A stretch of DNA of 64,000 nt from Chromobacterium haemolyticum DSM 19808 (lineage in GTDB: Bacteria > Pseudomonadota > Gammaproteobacteria > Burkholderiales > Chromobacteriaceae). Positions 55,425 through 63,876 of this stretch are shown here, in pieces. The position numbers were made by a program, and so were the translations under genes. The DNA is taken from positions 1 to 64,000 of the forward strand of contig NZ_JONK01000029.1 of the NCBI RefSeq assembly GCF_000711885.1, read 5' to 3'. The notes beneath the pieces were generated by a model that searched no databases, had not been told where the DNA came from, and saw only the letters and a program-made list of their open reading frames with translations. Position 1 is the stretch's first letter; every line of letters starts with the position of its first letter.

Positions 55425-56584
55425 TGCGGGCTCCTTGCCGTTGCGGGCCGCAGCGTCAGCAACAGGGCCAGCGACAAGGCGGCGAGCCCAATGGAGACGA
55501 GCAGCAGGGTTTGCGGGTTTTGGCCGTGGGCGGCCATTAATTCGCCGGCCAGCGACGGCCCCAGCGCCAGGCCGCCGCCGATGGCCAGGTTGACGGTGTT
55601 CATCAGCCGGCCGCTGTGATCCAGTGCGGCCAGCGTGGCCAGAATAAAGGGCAAGATGAAGGTCCACGCGTATTTGAAGACGAGCGCCGCCGCCGCGAAG
55701 CGCCCGACGCGAGGCGCGCCCAGTAGCAGCGCCAGCGCCAGCAGCATCAGCCCGTAACCGGCGATCAGCAGACGGCGGCGTTGACCGCGCCCGCCAATCG
55801 CCGCGGCGCAGACGGAACCGGCGATGCCCATCAAGGTGGCGAGGGCCAGCCAGTCGCCGCTTTGTTCGGGCGTCAGCCCCGCTTGGCCGGCGATGCTGCC
55901 GATGAAGGTCCAGGTACCGCTCAGGCTGATGTAAAAGCATAAGGTGGCGGCCGCGCCGATCACCACCGGGCGCCAGGGCGGCGCTTTCGCGCCGGCTGGC
56001 CCGCCTGGCTTGGCCGCAGAGGGCGGAAACCAGCGGGCCAGGGGCAGGCACAAAGCCATCAGCGCCGCCAGGCTCAGATAACAGGCGGCGATGCCGTAGC
56101 GGGCGAACCAAGCCGGAAACAGAACCAGCCCCAAAGCGCCCAGTGCCAACTGGCCGGAGACCCACAGGCCGTAGGCGCGGTCCGGATTGGGGCTGGCCGC
56201 GGCGGTGGACAGGCATAGAATCATCAAGGAGCCGCCGGCCAGCGCGCTGAGCAGCCGCAACGGCAAAAGCTCGGCGTAAGTGGAGGCGAAACAGGAGGCG
56301 AGATTGGCGGCGATGAACAGCCCGCCGGCGCAGGCGGCGGCGCGGCGCCAGTCCACGCGTGGCAGCCATAGATAGGCCGGCAGCGTCGCCAGGCTCATCG
56401 CGCCCAGCTCCACGGAGAAAAGGCGGCCGATTCGTTCGGGCCCCAGGCCAAACTGGGTGGCCAATTGGCTGGCCAGCGCCGGGGCGGTCATTAGCACTAG
56501 CGGCGCGACGGCGGCGAAGGCGATCAGGGCGATCAGGCCGCCGCGGACGGGCTCGGCGGTATGGACGGGCAGGCGAGCGGTCAT
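55421..56584 (-). CDS. MFS transporter
   Basis: Inner-membrane transporter of 387 residues with 11-12 hydrophobic segments. There is no strong motif A; the loop between helices 2 and 3 reads LPRVDWRRAAACAGG. Substrate unknown. It is translationally coupled to the HDAC-like amidohydrolase gene, suggesting it imports the acylated compound that enzyme attacks or exports the product. First gene of the minus-strand run ending with the MoaF-like gene. Confidence 0.8.
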   Translation of the reverse strand: MTARLPVHTAEPVRGGLIALIAFAAVAPLVLMTAPALASQLATQFGLGPERIGRLFSVELGAMSLATLPAYLWLPRVDWRRAAACAGGLFIAANLASCFASTYAELLPLRLLSALAGGSLMILCLSTAAASPNPDRAYGLWVSGQLALGALGLVLFPAWFARYGIAACYLSLAALMALCLPLARWFPPSAAKPGGPAGAKAPPWRPVVIGAAATLCFYISLSGTWTFIGSIAGQAGLTPEQSGDWLALATLMGIAGSVCAAAIGGRGQRRRLLIAGYGLMLLALALLLGAPRVGRFAAAALVFKYAWTFILPFILATLAALDHSGRLMNTVNLAIGGGLALGPSLAGELMAAHGQNPQTLLLVSIGLAALSLALLLTLRPATARSPQ

Positions 56585-56702
56585 GTTTCCCCCGGCGGCG
56601 TGAGTCGTAAACCAGGCTTACGCTCGCAAGAATCGCGCGGAGGTGCAAGCGGGCGGGCGGCGCTTTGCCGATTTGGGATAGCGGAGACGCAACACGGCGG
56701 CG

Positions 56703-57488
56703 TCAGCGGTTGAGTTGGCGCAGCGCGTCTTGCAGGGCTTTGTGGTATTCGGGGGATTCCCGCGTGTGGGCGATGGCTTCCCAGAATTGGCGGGTCAGCT
56801 TGGGGTGGCTGTCCGCGAAGTTGTGGGAAAAAATCAGGTAGTAAGGCTTGGCGACCAGATCCGGCCCCACTTTTTCTACTCTGTCCCTATAGACAGGGTT
56901 GCTCGCCAACAGGTTGTCGCCGGTCAAGGTGGGCAGGGCCAGGGCGCCGATGCGGTGCGCCAGCAGCTTGTTCAGATTCTGCTCCGGGTTGCGCGAGCTG
57001 TCGTCAACCGGCGCGCCCAGCGCCTGAAGCTGGGCGATTACCGAGAAGCCGGTCTGCGCGCCGACGGCGCCGTCGAGATGACTGAGGCTCTGGCCGTCCC
57101 ATTCCAGTTTAGAGCCTTTCAGCCTGTACAGGCTGTAACCGTCCAGATGCATGCGCAAGCTTGGGTCTGGCGCGTCGCCCTTCATCGGATAGACGCCGAT
57201 GCGCAGCCGCTCCGGCTTGAAGCTGATCTCGAACACGCCGTCGATCTGATTGTTCTGCACCTCGTTCAGGCAGCGTACCCAGGCCATTTCCCGGATTTCC
57301 AGCTTGATATTGGTTTTTTGGGCGGAAGTCTTCAGCATTTGCAGGCTCAGGCTGGGGCCGTTCTGGCTGCGCCATGGCGGGGAGTCCATGTCTTCGGTGC
57401 ACAGCCGCAGGCTGGCGGGGCGCTGTTCGGCCGCGGCGCTGAGCGCGAATAAGGACAGCAACAGGAAGATCAGGCGGGCACGAGGCAT
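56703..57488 (-). CDS. periplasmic solute-binding protein, family 3
   Basis: A 261-residue protein with a signal peptide (RLIFLLLSLFALSAAAEQ). CTEDMDSPPWRSQNGPSLSL, NEVQNNQIDGVFEISFKPER and LAHRIGALALPTLTGDNLL indicate a family 3 fold. Like the protein at 20140-20865 it has no permease or ATPase nearby and may be an orphan sensor-type or amino-acid binding protein. The gene is flanked upstream by the tRNA-Ala terminator. Confidence 0.78.
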   Translation of the reverse strand: MPRARLIFLLLSLFALSAAAEQRPASLRLCTEDMDSPPWRSQNGPSLSLQMLKTSAQKTNIKLEIREMAWVRCLNEVQNNQIDGVFEISFKPERLRIGVYPMKGDAPDPSLRMHLDGYSLYRLKGSKLEWDGQSLSHLDGAVGAQTGFSVIAQLQALGAPVDDSSRNPEQNLNKLLAHRIGALALPTLTGDNLLASNPVYRDRVEKVGPDLVAKPYYLIFSHNFADSHPKLTRQFWEAIAHTRESPEYHKALQDALRQLNR

Positions 57489-57582
57489 GCGGGGCTCCGC
57501 GACGGGAGGCGGGGTGAACGTGCTTTAGTTATTTGCGCCGCAACAAAAAAAGGCAAGCGGGAAAATAGCGGGAGAGAAATGC

Positions 57583-57610
57583 AAAAAGCCGATTCATCAG
57601 AATCGGCTTT
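57583..57610 (-). terminator. terminator of tRNA-Ala
   Basis: On the minus strand GAAAGCCGATT-CTGATG-AATCGGCTTTTT forms a 10-bp stem (57585-57594 with 57601-57610) followed by a T-run. It lies 47 bases downstream of the tRNA. Confidence 0.82.
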
Positions 57611-57657
57611 CGCTATGCGTGTCGCTGTATGCGATACGTCTTGCTGTGAGGCAGTTT

Positions 57658-57733
<76 letters not shown>

Positions 57734-57761
57734 GCACCGGCTGCGTTTCACAGTGCTGCGC

Positions 57762-57790
57762 AGTATATGGCAGGGTCCCGTGCTTGTAAA
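57762..57790 (-). promoter_or_regulatory. sigma70 promoter of tRNA-Ala
   Basis: On the minus strand TTTACA (57790-57785), a 17-base spacer and TATACT (57767-57762); transcription would begin near 57755, about 22 bases before the tRNA. Confidence 0.8.
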
Positions 57791-57867
57791 TAGCTATCCC
57801 CATTTTTTTTGGATATTTTTACGAGGGGCGCGCGACCGGCGGCATAGGAGGGGCCGGGGCGCTCGGT

Positions 57868-57873
57868 TATAAT
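57868..57873 (+). promoter_or_regulatory. candidate -10 box for hpnC
   Basis: A perfect TATAAT stands 36 bases before the hpnC start in GC-rich DNA. The expected -35 position has no good match, so this is a partial promoter call. Confidence 0.35.
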
Positions 57874-57909
57874 CCCGGATTCGCCAGCCATACAACAGGA
57901 AGCAAGCCA

Positions 57910-58722
57910 ATGTCGGTGGGGCATTACGAGAATTTCCCGGTGGGCTCCATTCTGCTGCCGCGCAGGATGCGCCGCGCCGTGCATGCGATCTACCATTTCG
58001 CGCGCTACGCCGACGATGTGGCGGACGAGGGCGACGACGCACCCGAACTGAGGCTGGCCGAACTGGACCGCCTGGGCGCGGAGCTGGAGCGCATCGGCGC
58101 CGGGCACACGCCGGCCACCGCCATGATGCGCAATCTGGCGGTGGCCATCGCCGAGCACGGCCTGGACTTGCAGCCGTTTCACGACCTGTTGGCGGCTTTC
58201 CGTCAGGATGTGGAAAAAACCCGCTACCGCGATTACGCGGAACTGGCGGATTACTGCCGCCGTTCCGCCAATCCGGTGGGGAGGCTGATGCTGGCCCTCT
58301 ACGGCGAGAACGACAGGCGCTCGCTGGCGATGTCGGACGGCATCTGCACCGCGCTGCAACTGATCAATTTTCTACAGGATGTGGAGCTGGACTGGCGCAA
58401 GGGCCGGGTTTATCTGCCGCAGGAGGATTTGCAGCGCTTCCGGGTGACCGAGGAGCAGATCGCCGCGCGCGACGCCGGCGGCCTGTGGCAGCCGATGATG
58501 CGCGCCCAGATCGAACGCGCGCGCAAGATGTTGCAGGCCGGCGCGCCGCTGGGCAAAGTGCTGAAGGGCAGGATGGGGCTGGAACTGAGGCTGATCATTC
58601 TGGGCGGCGAGCGCATCCTGAAAAAACTGCACGACTCCGGCGGCGACGTATTCCGCAGCCGCCCGGTGCTGAACTGGCGCGACTGGCTCTATATGTTGTG
58701 GCGCGCGGCGCGCGCCAAATAA
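57910..58722 (+). CDS. hpnC: squalene synthase-like protein HpnC
   Basis: In hopanoid-making bacteria HpnC, HpnD and HpnE together make squalene from farnesyl diphosphate; HpnC acts on the presqualene/hydroxysqualene intermediates. The 270-residue protein begins VGHYENFPVGSILLP, characteristic of HpnC. First aspartate-rich motif is FARYADDVADEGDD; the second region is LINFLQDVELDWRKGRVYLP. No squalene-hopene cyclase gene is in the window. The stop codon is the first base-triplet of a repeat copy that separates it from hpnD. Confidence 0.92.
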   Translation: MSVGHYENFPVGSILLPRRMRRAVHAIYHFARYADDVADEGDDAPELRLAELDRLGAELERIGAGHTPATAMMRNLAVAIAEHGLDLQPFHDLLAAFRQDVEKTRYRDYAELADYCRRSANPVGRLMLALYGENDRRSLAMSDGICTALQLINFLQDVELDWRKGRVYLPQEDLQRFRVTEEQIAARDAGGLWQPMMRAQIERARKMLQAGAPLGKVLKGRMGLELRLIILGGERILKKLHDSGGDVFRSRPVLNWRDWLYMLWRAARAK

Positions 58723-58868
58723 GAACCTGTTTACGATCTACTACGCATCGTGGAGCGTTACACGGTGAGTACGGCTTCAAAATGCTCATGTACCGTGTGT
58801 ACACTCGGCTTTTTCAGCCGTTTTCGCCTTGTCTCGCCCTAGCTCGCGAGATCGTAAACACATTCGTA
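58720..58868 (+). repeat. full-length stop-codon-linked repeat (copy H)
   Basis: Begins with the hpnC TAA: TAAGAACCTGTTTACGATCT, and ends AGATCGTAAACACATTCGTA, an inverted repeat of the start over about 16 of 18 bases. The core CCGTTTTCGCCTTGTCTCGCCC is shared with all long copies. It lies inside the hpnC-D-E run, so is probably transcribed. The remaining bases to 58944 include the hpnD ribosome site and nothing else identifiable. Confidence 0.78.
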
Positions 58869-58944
58869 AGAACCGCGGCGCGATGACGATGAATATTATG
58901 AGAACGGCGGCCCTCCGCGGCCGCCGCTTGAACAGGAGTGGCGC

Positions 58945-59790
58945 GTGACGCCTGATCAGTATTGCGAAGACAAGGCTGCCGCCAGCGGCTCCAGCTTCTA
59001 TTACAGCTTCCGTTTCTTGCCGGAGCCGCGCCGCCGCGCGATTACCGCGCTGTACGCTTTCTGCCGAGAGGTGGACGACGTGGTGGACGAATGCCACGAC
59101 CCCAACGTGGCCAGCGCCAAGCTGGCCTGGTGGCGCGGCGAGGTCGCCAAGCTCTATCAGGGCACGCCGGAACATCCTGTGATGCAGGCGCTGCAGCCGC
59201 ACGCTCGGGCCTTCGGCCTGCCGCAGAGCGAGCTGGAGGAAATCATAGACGGCATGGCGATGGACCTGAGCATGGTGCGCTATCAACGCTTCCAGGACCT
59301 GTTGCTGTACTGCCATCGCGTGGCCGGCGTGGTGGGGCAACTGGCGGCGCGCATCTTCGGCTACAGCGACGAGAAGACGCTGGAGTACGCGCACGAGCTG
59401 GGCATCGCTTTCCAACTGACCAACATCATCCGCGACGTGGGCGAGGATGCGCGCCGAGACCGCATCTATCTGCCGATGGAGGAGCTGCAGCGCTTCAACT
59501 GCCCGGCGATGGACATCCTGCACTATGAGGAAAGCGCGGCTTTCAAGGCCTTGATGGAATTCCAGATAGAGCGCGCGCAGCAGTACTACCGGCAGGCCTG
59601 GGACATGCTGCCCGCCGCGGACCGCAAGGCGCAGCGCCCCGGCTTGCTGATGGCGGCGATTTATCGCGCCACATTGGAGGAAATCAAGCTGGACGGTCCG
59701 GCCAAGGTGCTCAATCAGCGGCTGTCGCTGACGCCCATCCGCAAACTGTGGCTGGCATGGAAAACCTGGACCTTCGGCTACCGGGCGTGA
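58945..59790 (+). CDS. hpnD: presqualene diphosphate synthase HpnD
   Basis: Condenses two farnesyl diphosphates to presqualene diphosphate. The 281-residue protein shows both aspartate-rich motifs of the squalene/phytoene synthase family: AFCREVDDVVDECHD near residue 45 and QLTNIIRDVGEDARRDRIYLP near 165, with GMAMDLSMVRYQ between. Translation starts at GTG 58945, with AACAGGAG 8 bases upstream. It ends 7 bases before hpnE. Confidence 0.93.
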   Translation: MTPDQYCEDKAAASGSSFYYSFRFLPEPRRRAITALYAFCREVDDVVDECHDPNVASAKLAWWRGEVAKLYQGTPEHPVMQALQPHARAFGLPQSELEEIIDGMAMDLSMVRYQRFQDLLLYCHRVAGVVGQLAARIFGYSDEKTLEYAHELGIAFQLTNIIRDVGEDARRDRIYLPMEELQRFNCPAMDILHYEESAAFKALMEFQIERAQQYYRQAWDMLPAADRKAQRPGLLMAAIYRATLEEIKLDGPAKVLNQRLSLTPIRKLWLAWKTWTFGYRA

Positions 59791-59797
59791 GCCGACG

Positions 59798-61066
59798 ATG
59801 AGCAAGCCGCGCGTTGCCGTGATCGGCGCCGGTTGGGCCGGGCTTGCCGCCGCGGTGGAGCTGGCCGGCCGGGCGGAGCTGACCGTGTTCGAAGCCGGGC
59901 GCGAGCCGGGAGGCCGCGCGCGCCGCATCGGCGTGCGGGGCAGCCGGCTGGACAATGGCCAGCACATTCTGATTGGCGCGTACCGGGAATGCCTGCGGCT
60001 GATGGCCGCGGTGGGCGTGGACGAGAGCCGGGCCTTGCTGCGCCTGCCGATGAACTGGCGATGCCAGGGCGGCATCAGCCTGAGCTGCCCGCGTCTGCCG
60101 GCGCCCTTGCACCTGGCGGCGGGCCTGCTGACGGCGCGCGGCATAAGCTGGCGCGACAAGGCGAGGCTGGCGCTGGCCTTGCAGCGTTTGAAAGGACAGG
60201 GTTGGCGGGTGGCGCCGGATTGCGCGGTGGCGCAATGGCTGACGCAGCAAGGGCAGTCCGAAACGCTGATCCGAGAATTCTGGCGGCCGCTGGTGCTCTC
60301 CGGCCTCAACACGCCGCCGGAACAGGCGTCGATGCGGGTGCTGGCCGCGGTGCTGCGCGACAGCCTGGGCGCGGACCGCGCCGCCAGTGATCTTTTGCTG
60401 CCCAGAGTGGATTTGTCCGCCTTGTTCCCTGAGCCCGCCTGGCGGTGGCTGGCCGAGCGCGGCGCAGATCTGCGCGCCGGCTGGCGCGTGCGCGGCGTGG
60501 CGGCGGATTCAACGGGGGTGAGCGTGGACGGCGAGCGTTTCGACGCCGCCGTGCTGGCGGTGGCTCCGTATCACGCGGCGGAGCTGACGGCGGATCCAAC
60601 GCTGCGCCAGTTGACCAATGCTTATCGTTATTGGCCCATCTACACCGTCTATCTGCAGTTTGAGGGCGCGGTCCGCTTGCCGGCGCCGATGTGCGCCTGC
60701 AGCGGCGGCGTCAGCGACTGGCTGTTCGACCGCGGCGCGCTGATGGGCGAAACCGGCTGGGTGGCCGCGGTGATGAGCGCGCCGGAGCATCTGGACGCGC
60801 TTTCGCAAGAGGAACTGGCTGCTCTGGTGGAGGCCGACGTGCGCCGGCTTGATCCGCGCGCCGGCCGGCGGCTTGATTTCCGGGTGCTGGCGGAGCGGCG
60901 GGCCACTTTTGCCAGTTTGGTCGATATGAGGCGACCGGCGCAGCCAAGCCCGGTACAATCGCTTTATTTGGCGGGAGATTGGACGCATGCTGATTATCCT
61001 GCCACTTTGGAGGGGGCCGTCCGAAGCGGCGTCGCAGCCGCCCGCGCGGTGATTGGAAAACTGTGA
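59798..61066 (+). CDS. hpnE: hydroxysqualene dehydroxylase HpnE
   Basis: FAD-dependent amine-oxidase-fold enzyme that reduces hydroxysqualene to squalene. The 422-residue protein has the nucleotide-binding motif VAVIGAGWAGLAAAVELA at the N terminus, EAGREPGGRARRI, DNGQHILIGAY (typical HpnE) and the C-terminal FAD-contact region SLYLAGDWTHADYPATLEGAVRSG. It is 7 bases after hpnD and completes squalene synthesis. Confidence 0.93.
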   Translation: MSKPRVAVIGAGWAGLAAAVELAGRAELTVFEAGREPGGRARRIGVRGSRLDNGQHILIGAYRECLRLMAAVGVDESRALLRLPMNWRCQGGISLSCPRLPAPLHLAAGLLTARGISWRDKARLALALQRLKGQGWRVAPDCAVAQWLTQQGQSETLIREFWRPLVLSGLNTPPEQASMRVLAAVLRDSLGADRAASDLLLPRVDLSALFPEPAWRWLAERGADLRAGWRVRGVAADSTGVSVDGERFDAAVLAVAPYHAAELTADPTLRQLTNAYRYWPIYTVYLQFEGAVRLPAPMCACSGGVSDWLFDRGALMGETGWVAAVMSAPEHLDALSQEELAALVEADVRRLDPRAGRRLDFRVLAERRATFASLVDMRRPAQPSPVQSLYLAGDWTHADYPATLEGAVRSGVAAARAVIGKL

Positions 61067-61126
61067 GCCATCCAGCGGCCGCAGAGGCGCGCCGCTGATG
61101 GCCCTGATTACAAGATAGCGAAAAAA

Positions 61127-61882
61127 ATGACGACAGATATCGCCTCTAACGCATTCAAGGACCGCGTGGTGCTGGTCACCGGCGCCACCCAGGGCATAGG
61201 CCGCGAGGCCGCGCTCACTTTGGCGCGGCACGGCGCCACCGTGGTGTTGCTGGCTCGCAGCGTCAAAGGCCTGGAGAAGGTCTACGATGAAATAGCGGCC
61301 GCGGGAGGGCCGGACCCGGCGGCGGTGCCGCTGGACCTGCTGAAAGCGGCGGAGGGCGATTTCAACAATCTGGCGATGATGATCAAGCGCGAGTTGGGCC
61401 GCCTGGACGGCATCTTGCATTGCGCTTCCCATTTTTACGCGCTGTCGCCGCTGTCCAATCAGACCGTGGAAGAGTGGATGGACCAGTACCGGATCAATAC
61501 CGTGGCGCCGTTCGCGCTGACCCGCGCTTGTCTGCCGTTGTTGAAGGATTCTCCGGACGCGGCGGTGCTGTTCGTGGGCGAAACCCACGCGCTGCACCCT
61601 GCGCCGTACTGGGGCGGTTTCGGCGCGTCCAAGGCCGGCCTCAACTATCTGACTCAGGTGGCGGCCAATGAATGGGACGTTTACCCGCAATTGCGCGTCA
61701 ACCAGCTGATTCCGGGGCCGGTGAATTCGCCTCAGCGCAACCGCACCCATCCGGGCGAGGACAAGTCCGAACGCGGCAATCTGTCCGAACTGATGCCGCA
61801 TTTGCTGTACTGGCTGGGGCCCGCCAGCCAGGGCCGAAGCGGTGAGATCGTGGAACTGGATTTGCGCGCCCGGCGCGCTTGA
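61127..61882 (+). CDS. SDR-family protein, YciK-like, with atypical active site
   Basis: A 251-residue Rossmann-fold protein. The NAD(P) motif is intact (VLVTGATQGIGREAAL) and IKRELGRLDGILHCAS is as in YciK. At the active site, however, the expected YxxxK reads FGASK (Phe165, Lys169), and the usual catalytic Ser region reads FVGETHA. Both catalytic Tyr and Ser therefore appear to be replaced. It may bind cofactor without classical SDR catalysis, or a neighbouring Tyr161 may substitute. It precedes a lipoprotein gene by 16 bases. Function unknown. Confidence 0.85.
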   Translation: MTTDIASNAFKDRVVLVTGATQGIGREAALTLARHGATVVLLARSVKGLEKVYDEIAAAGGPDPAAVPLDLLKAAEGDFNNLAMMIKRELGRLDGILHCASHFYALSPLSNQTVEEWMDQYRINTVAPFALTRACLPLLKDSPDAAVLFVGETHALHPAPYWGGFGASKAGLNYLTQVAANEWDVYPQLRVNQLIPGPVNSPQRNRTHPGEDKSERGNLSELMPHLLYWLGPASQGRSGEIVELDLRARRA

Positions 61883-61898
61883 GGGGAAGGGGCGAGGC

Positions 61899-62465
61899 AT
61901 GAGCATAGGGCGATGGCTATGGTTGCCGCTGCTGCTGCTGGCGTTGACCGGCTGCAACTGGGTGGGCAACGTCACCGGCTTGACCAAGGACGCCAATAAG
62001 GCGATAGGCGCTGCCTGCCGTCAGACCGGCCGTTCGCTGGAAGAGTGCTATTTGCGCAATCCCGAAGCCGACAAGGCGGCGATCTACGCCGGCTGGCGCG
62101 AGATGAACGAGTACATGGCCAAAAACAAGCTGGACACCATGGAACCGCCCAAGGAAGCGTCCACCCCCGCCGGCATGCCGGCGCCCACCGCCAGCAGCCA
62201 CGGCGCCGCGTCCGCGCCGGTGGAGAAATCCAGCGCCAATATCTCGCCCTCCGGCCCCAGGCCGCTGAGCAACGAAGAGGCCGAACGCGCAGCGCGCACC
62301 GATCCGCAAGTGGAAGCGGTGCTGGCGGCCATTCGCAACAAGCCCGCCGGCGAAGGCGGGGAAAAATCCAAGGCGGCCTCCGGCGGGGAGCCGGAGCAGA
62401 AACGCCTGCTCAACATCATCAATGAACTCAATAAGAACAGCCCTGCGCCTGGTTCGCACGGCTGA
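61899..62465 (+). CDS. putative lipoprotein of unknown function
   Basis: 188 residues with a lipoprotein signal peptide: WLWLPLLLLALTGCNW places the lipobox cysteine at about residue 19. A short conserved-looking part follows (TKDANKAIGAACRQTGRSLE, ECYLRNPEADKAAIYAGWRE, MNEYMAKNKLDTMEPP). After it the protein is low-complexity, rich in Pro, Ala, Ser, Glu and Lys. The ATG at 61899 has GGGGCGAGG upstream; an in-frame start at 61842 would hide the signal peptide. It lies between the SDR and radA on the same strand. Confidence 0.78.
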   Translation: MSIGRWLWLPLLLLALTGCNWVGNVTGLTKDANKAIGAACRQTGRSLEECYLRNPEADKAAIYAGWREMNEYMAKNKLDTMEPPKEASTPAGMPAPTASSHGAASAPVEKSSANISPSGPRPLSNEEAERAARTDPQVEAVLAAIRNKPAGEGGEKSKAASGGEPEQKRLLNIINELNKNSPAPGSHG

Positions 62466-62492
62466 GCCCGTCCACTTCTTTCCGTTGTCCTG

Positions 62493-63854
62493 ATGGCAAA
62501 AATCAAAACTGTTTTCAGTTGCGCCGAGTGCGGCGGTCAAACGCCCAAATGGCAGGGCCAGTGCCCGCATTGCAACGCCTGGAACACCTTGACCGAGGCG
62601 GTGCAGGCCGCGCCGGCGGCCAACGCCCGTTTCCAGTCCTGGAGCGACAGCGCCACCCAAGTGCAGAAGCTGTCCGATGTGCAAACCGAGGAAGTGCCGC
62701 GGGACCCGTCCGGCATCGACGAGCTGGACCGGGTGCTGGGCGGCGGCGTGGTGCGCGGCGCGGTGATTCTGATCGGCGGCGATCCCGGCATCGGCAAATC
62801 CACGCTGTTGTTGCAGGCGCTGTCCGAGATTGGCGCGCGCCGCAAGGTGCTCTACGTGTCCGGCGAGGAATCGCCGCAGCAGATCGCGCTGCGCGCGACC
62901 CGGCTGGCGGTGGCCACCGAGCGCGTTAACCTGCTGGCGGAAATCCGGCTGGAAACCATCCTGGAAACGCTGAAGCGCGAGCGGCCGGAAGTGGCGGTGA
63001 TCGACTCCATCCAGACCCTGTACACCGACCAAGTGACGTCGGCGCCGGGCTCGGTGTCCCAGGTGCGCGAGTGCGCGGCGCAACTGACGCGGATGGCCAA
63101 GCAGACCGGCATCACCATTTTGCTGGTGGGACACGTCACCAAGGAAGGTTCGCTGGCCGGCCCGCGCGTGCTGGAGCATATGGTGGACACCGTGCTGTAT
63201 TTCGAGGGCGATTCCCACTCCAATTACCGGATGATACGCGCGATCAAAAACCGTTTCGGCGCGGTCAACGAGTTGGGCGTGTTCGTGATGACGGACCGCG
63301 GCCTCAAGGGCGTGTCCAACCCCTCCGCCATCTTTCTGTCTTCCTACCGGGACGACGTGGCCGGATCCTGCGTGCTGGTCACCCAGGAGGGCAGCCGCCC
63401 GTTGCTAGTGGAGATCCAGGCGCTGGTGGACGATTGTCACGGCTTCCAGCCCAAGCGCCTGACCGTGGGTCTGGAACAGAACCGCCTGGCCATGCTGTTG
63501 GCGGTGCTGCACCGCCACGGCGGCGTCGCCTGCTTCGACCAGGATGTGTTCCTCAACGCGGTGGGCGGGGTCAAGATCAACGAGCCGGCGGCCGACTTGG
63601 CCATCATCCTGGCCATGGTGTCCTCCTTGCGCAACCGGGCGTTGCCGGAAAAGCTGGTGGTGTTCGGCGAAGTGGGCCTGGCGGGCGAGGTGCGCCCGGT
63701 GGCGCGCGGCCAGGAGCGCTTGAAGGAAGCGGCCAAGCTCGGATTCACCCGCGCCATCGTGCCGCAGGCCAACCGCCCGCGCCAGCCGATTGAGGGGTTG
63801 CAGGTGATTGCGGTGGAGCGGCTGGATCAGGCGGTGGAGTTCTGCCGCGAGTGA
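62493..63854 (+). CDS. radA: DNA repair protein RadA (Sms)
   Basis: RecA-related ATPase that promotes branch migration in recombinational repair. The 453-residue protein has an N-terminal zinc finger (CAECGGQTPKWQGQCPHCNAW), Walker A GGDPGIGKST, Walker B region VAVIDSIQTLY, the RadA-specific KNRFGAVNELGVF and a C-terminal Lon-protease-like domain (LNAVGGVKINEPAADLAIIL, EVGLAGEVRPV). Standard length. Start ATG lies 28 bases after the lipoprotein gene. Confidence 0.96.
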   Translation: MAKIKTVFSCAECGGQTPKWQGQCPHCNAWNTLTEAVQAAPAANARFQSWSDSATQVQKLSDVQTEEVPRDPSGIDELDRVLGGGVVRGAVILIGGDPGIGKSTLLLQALSEIGARRKVLYVSGEESPQQIALRATRLAVATERVNLLAEIRLETILETLKRERPEVAVIDSIQTLYTDQVTSAPGSVSQVRECAAQLTRMAKQTGITILLVGHVTKEGSLAGPRVLEHMVDTVLYFEGDSHSNYRMIRAIKNRFGAVNELGVFVMTDRGLKGVSNPSAIFLSSYRDDVAGSCVLVTQEGSRPLLVEIQALVDDCHGFQPKRLTVGLEQNRLAMLLAVLHRHGGVACFDQDVFLNAVGGVKINEPAADLAIILAMVSSLRNRALPEKLVVFGEVGLAGEVRPVARGQERLKEAAKLGFTRAIVPQANRPRQPIEGLQVIAVERLDQAVEFCRE

Positions 63855-63876
63855 GCGGCAAGAAAGCGAATGGCGA

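Noticed and set aside
54312-56648. A single 778-codon frame that would fuse an N-terminal extension to the HDAC-like enzyme
   Set aside because: The first ~400 codons lie antiphase to the MFS gene and are Arg/Pro/Ala-rich. The enzyme's own ATG at 55424 overlaps the MFS stop in the usual ATGA manner.
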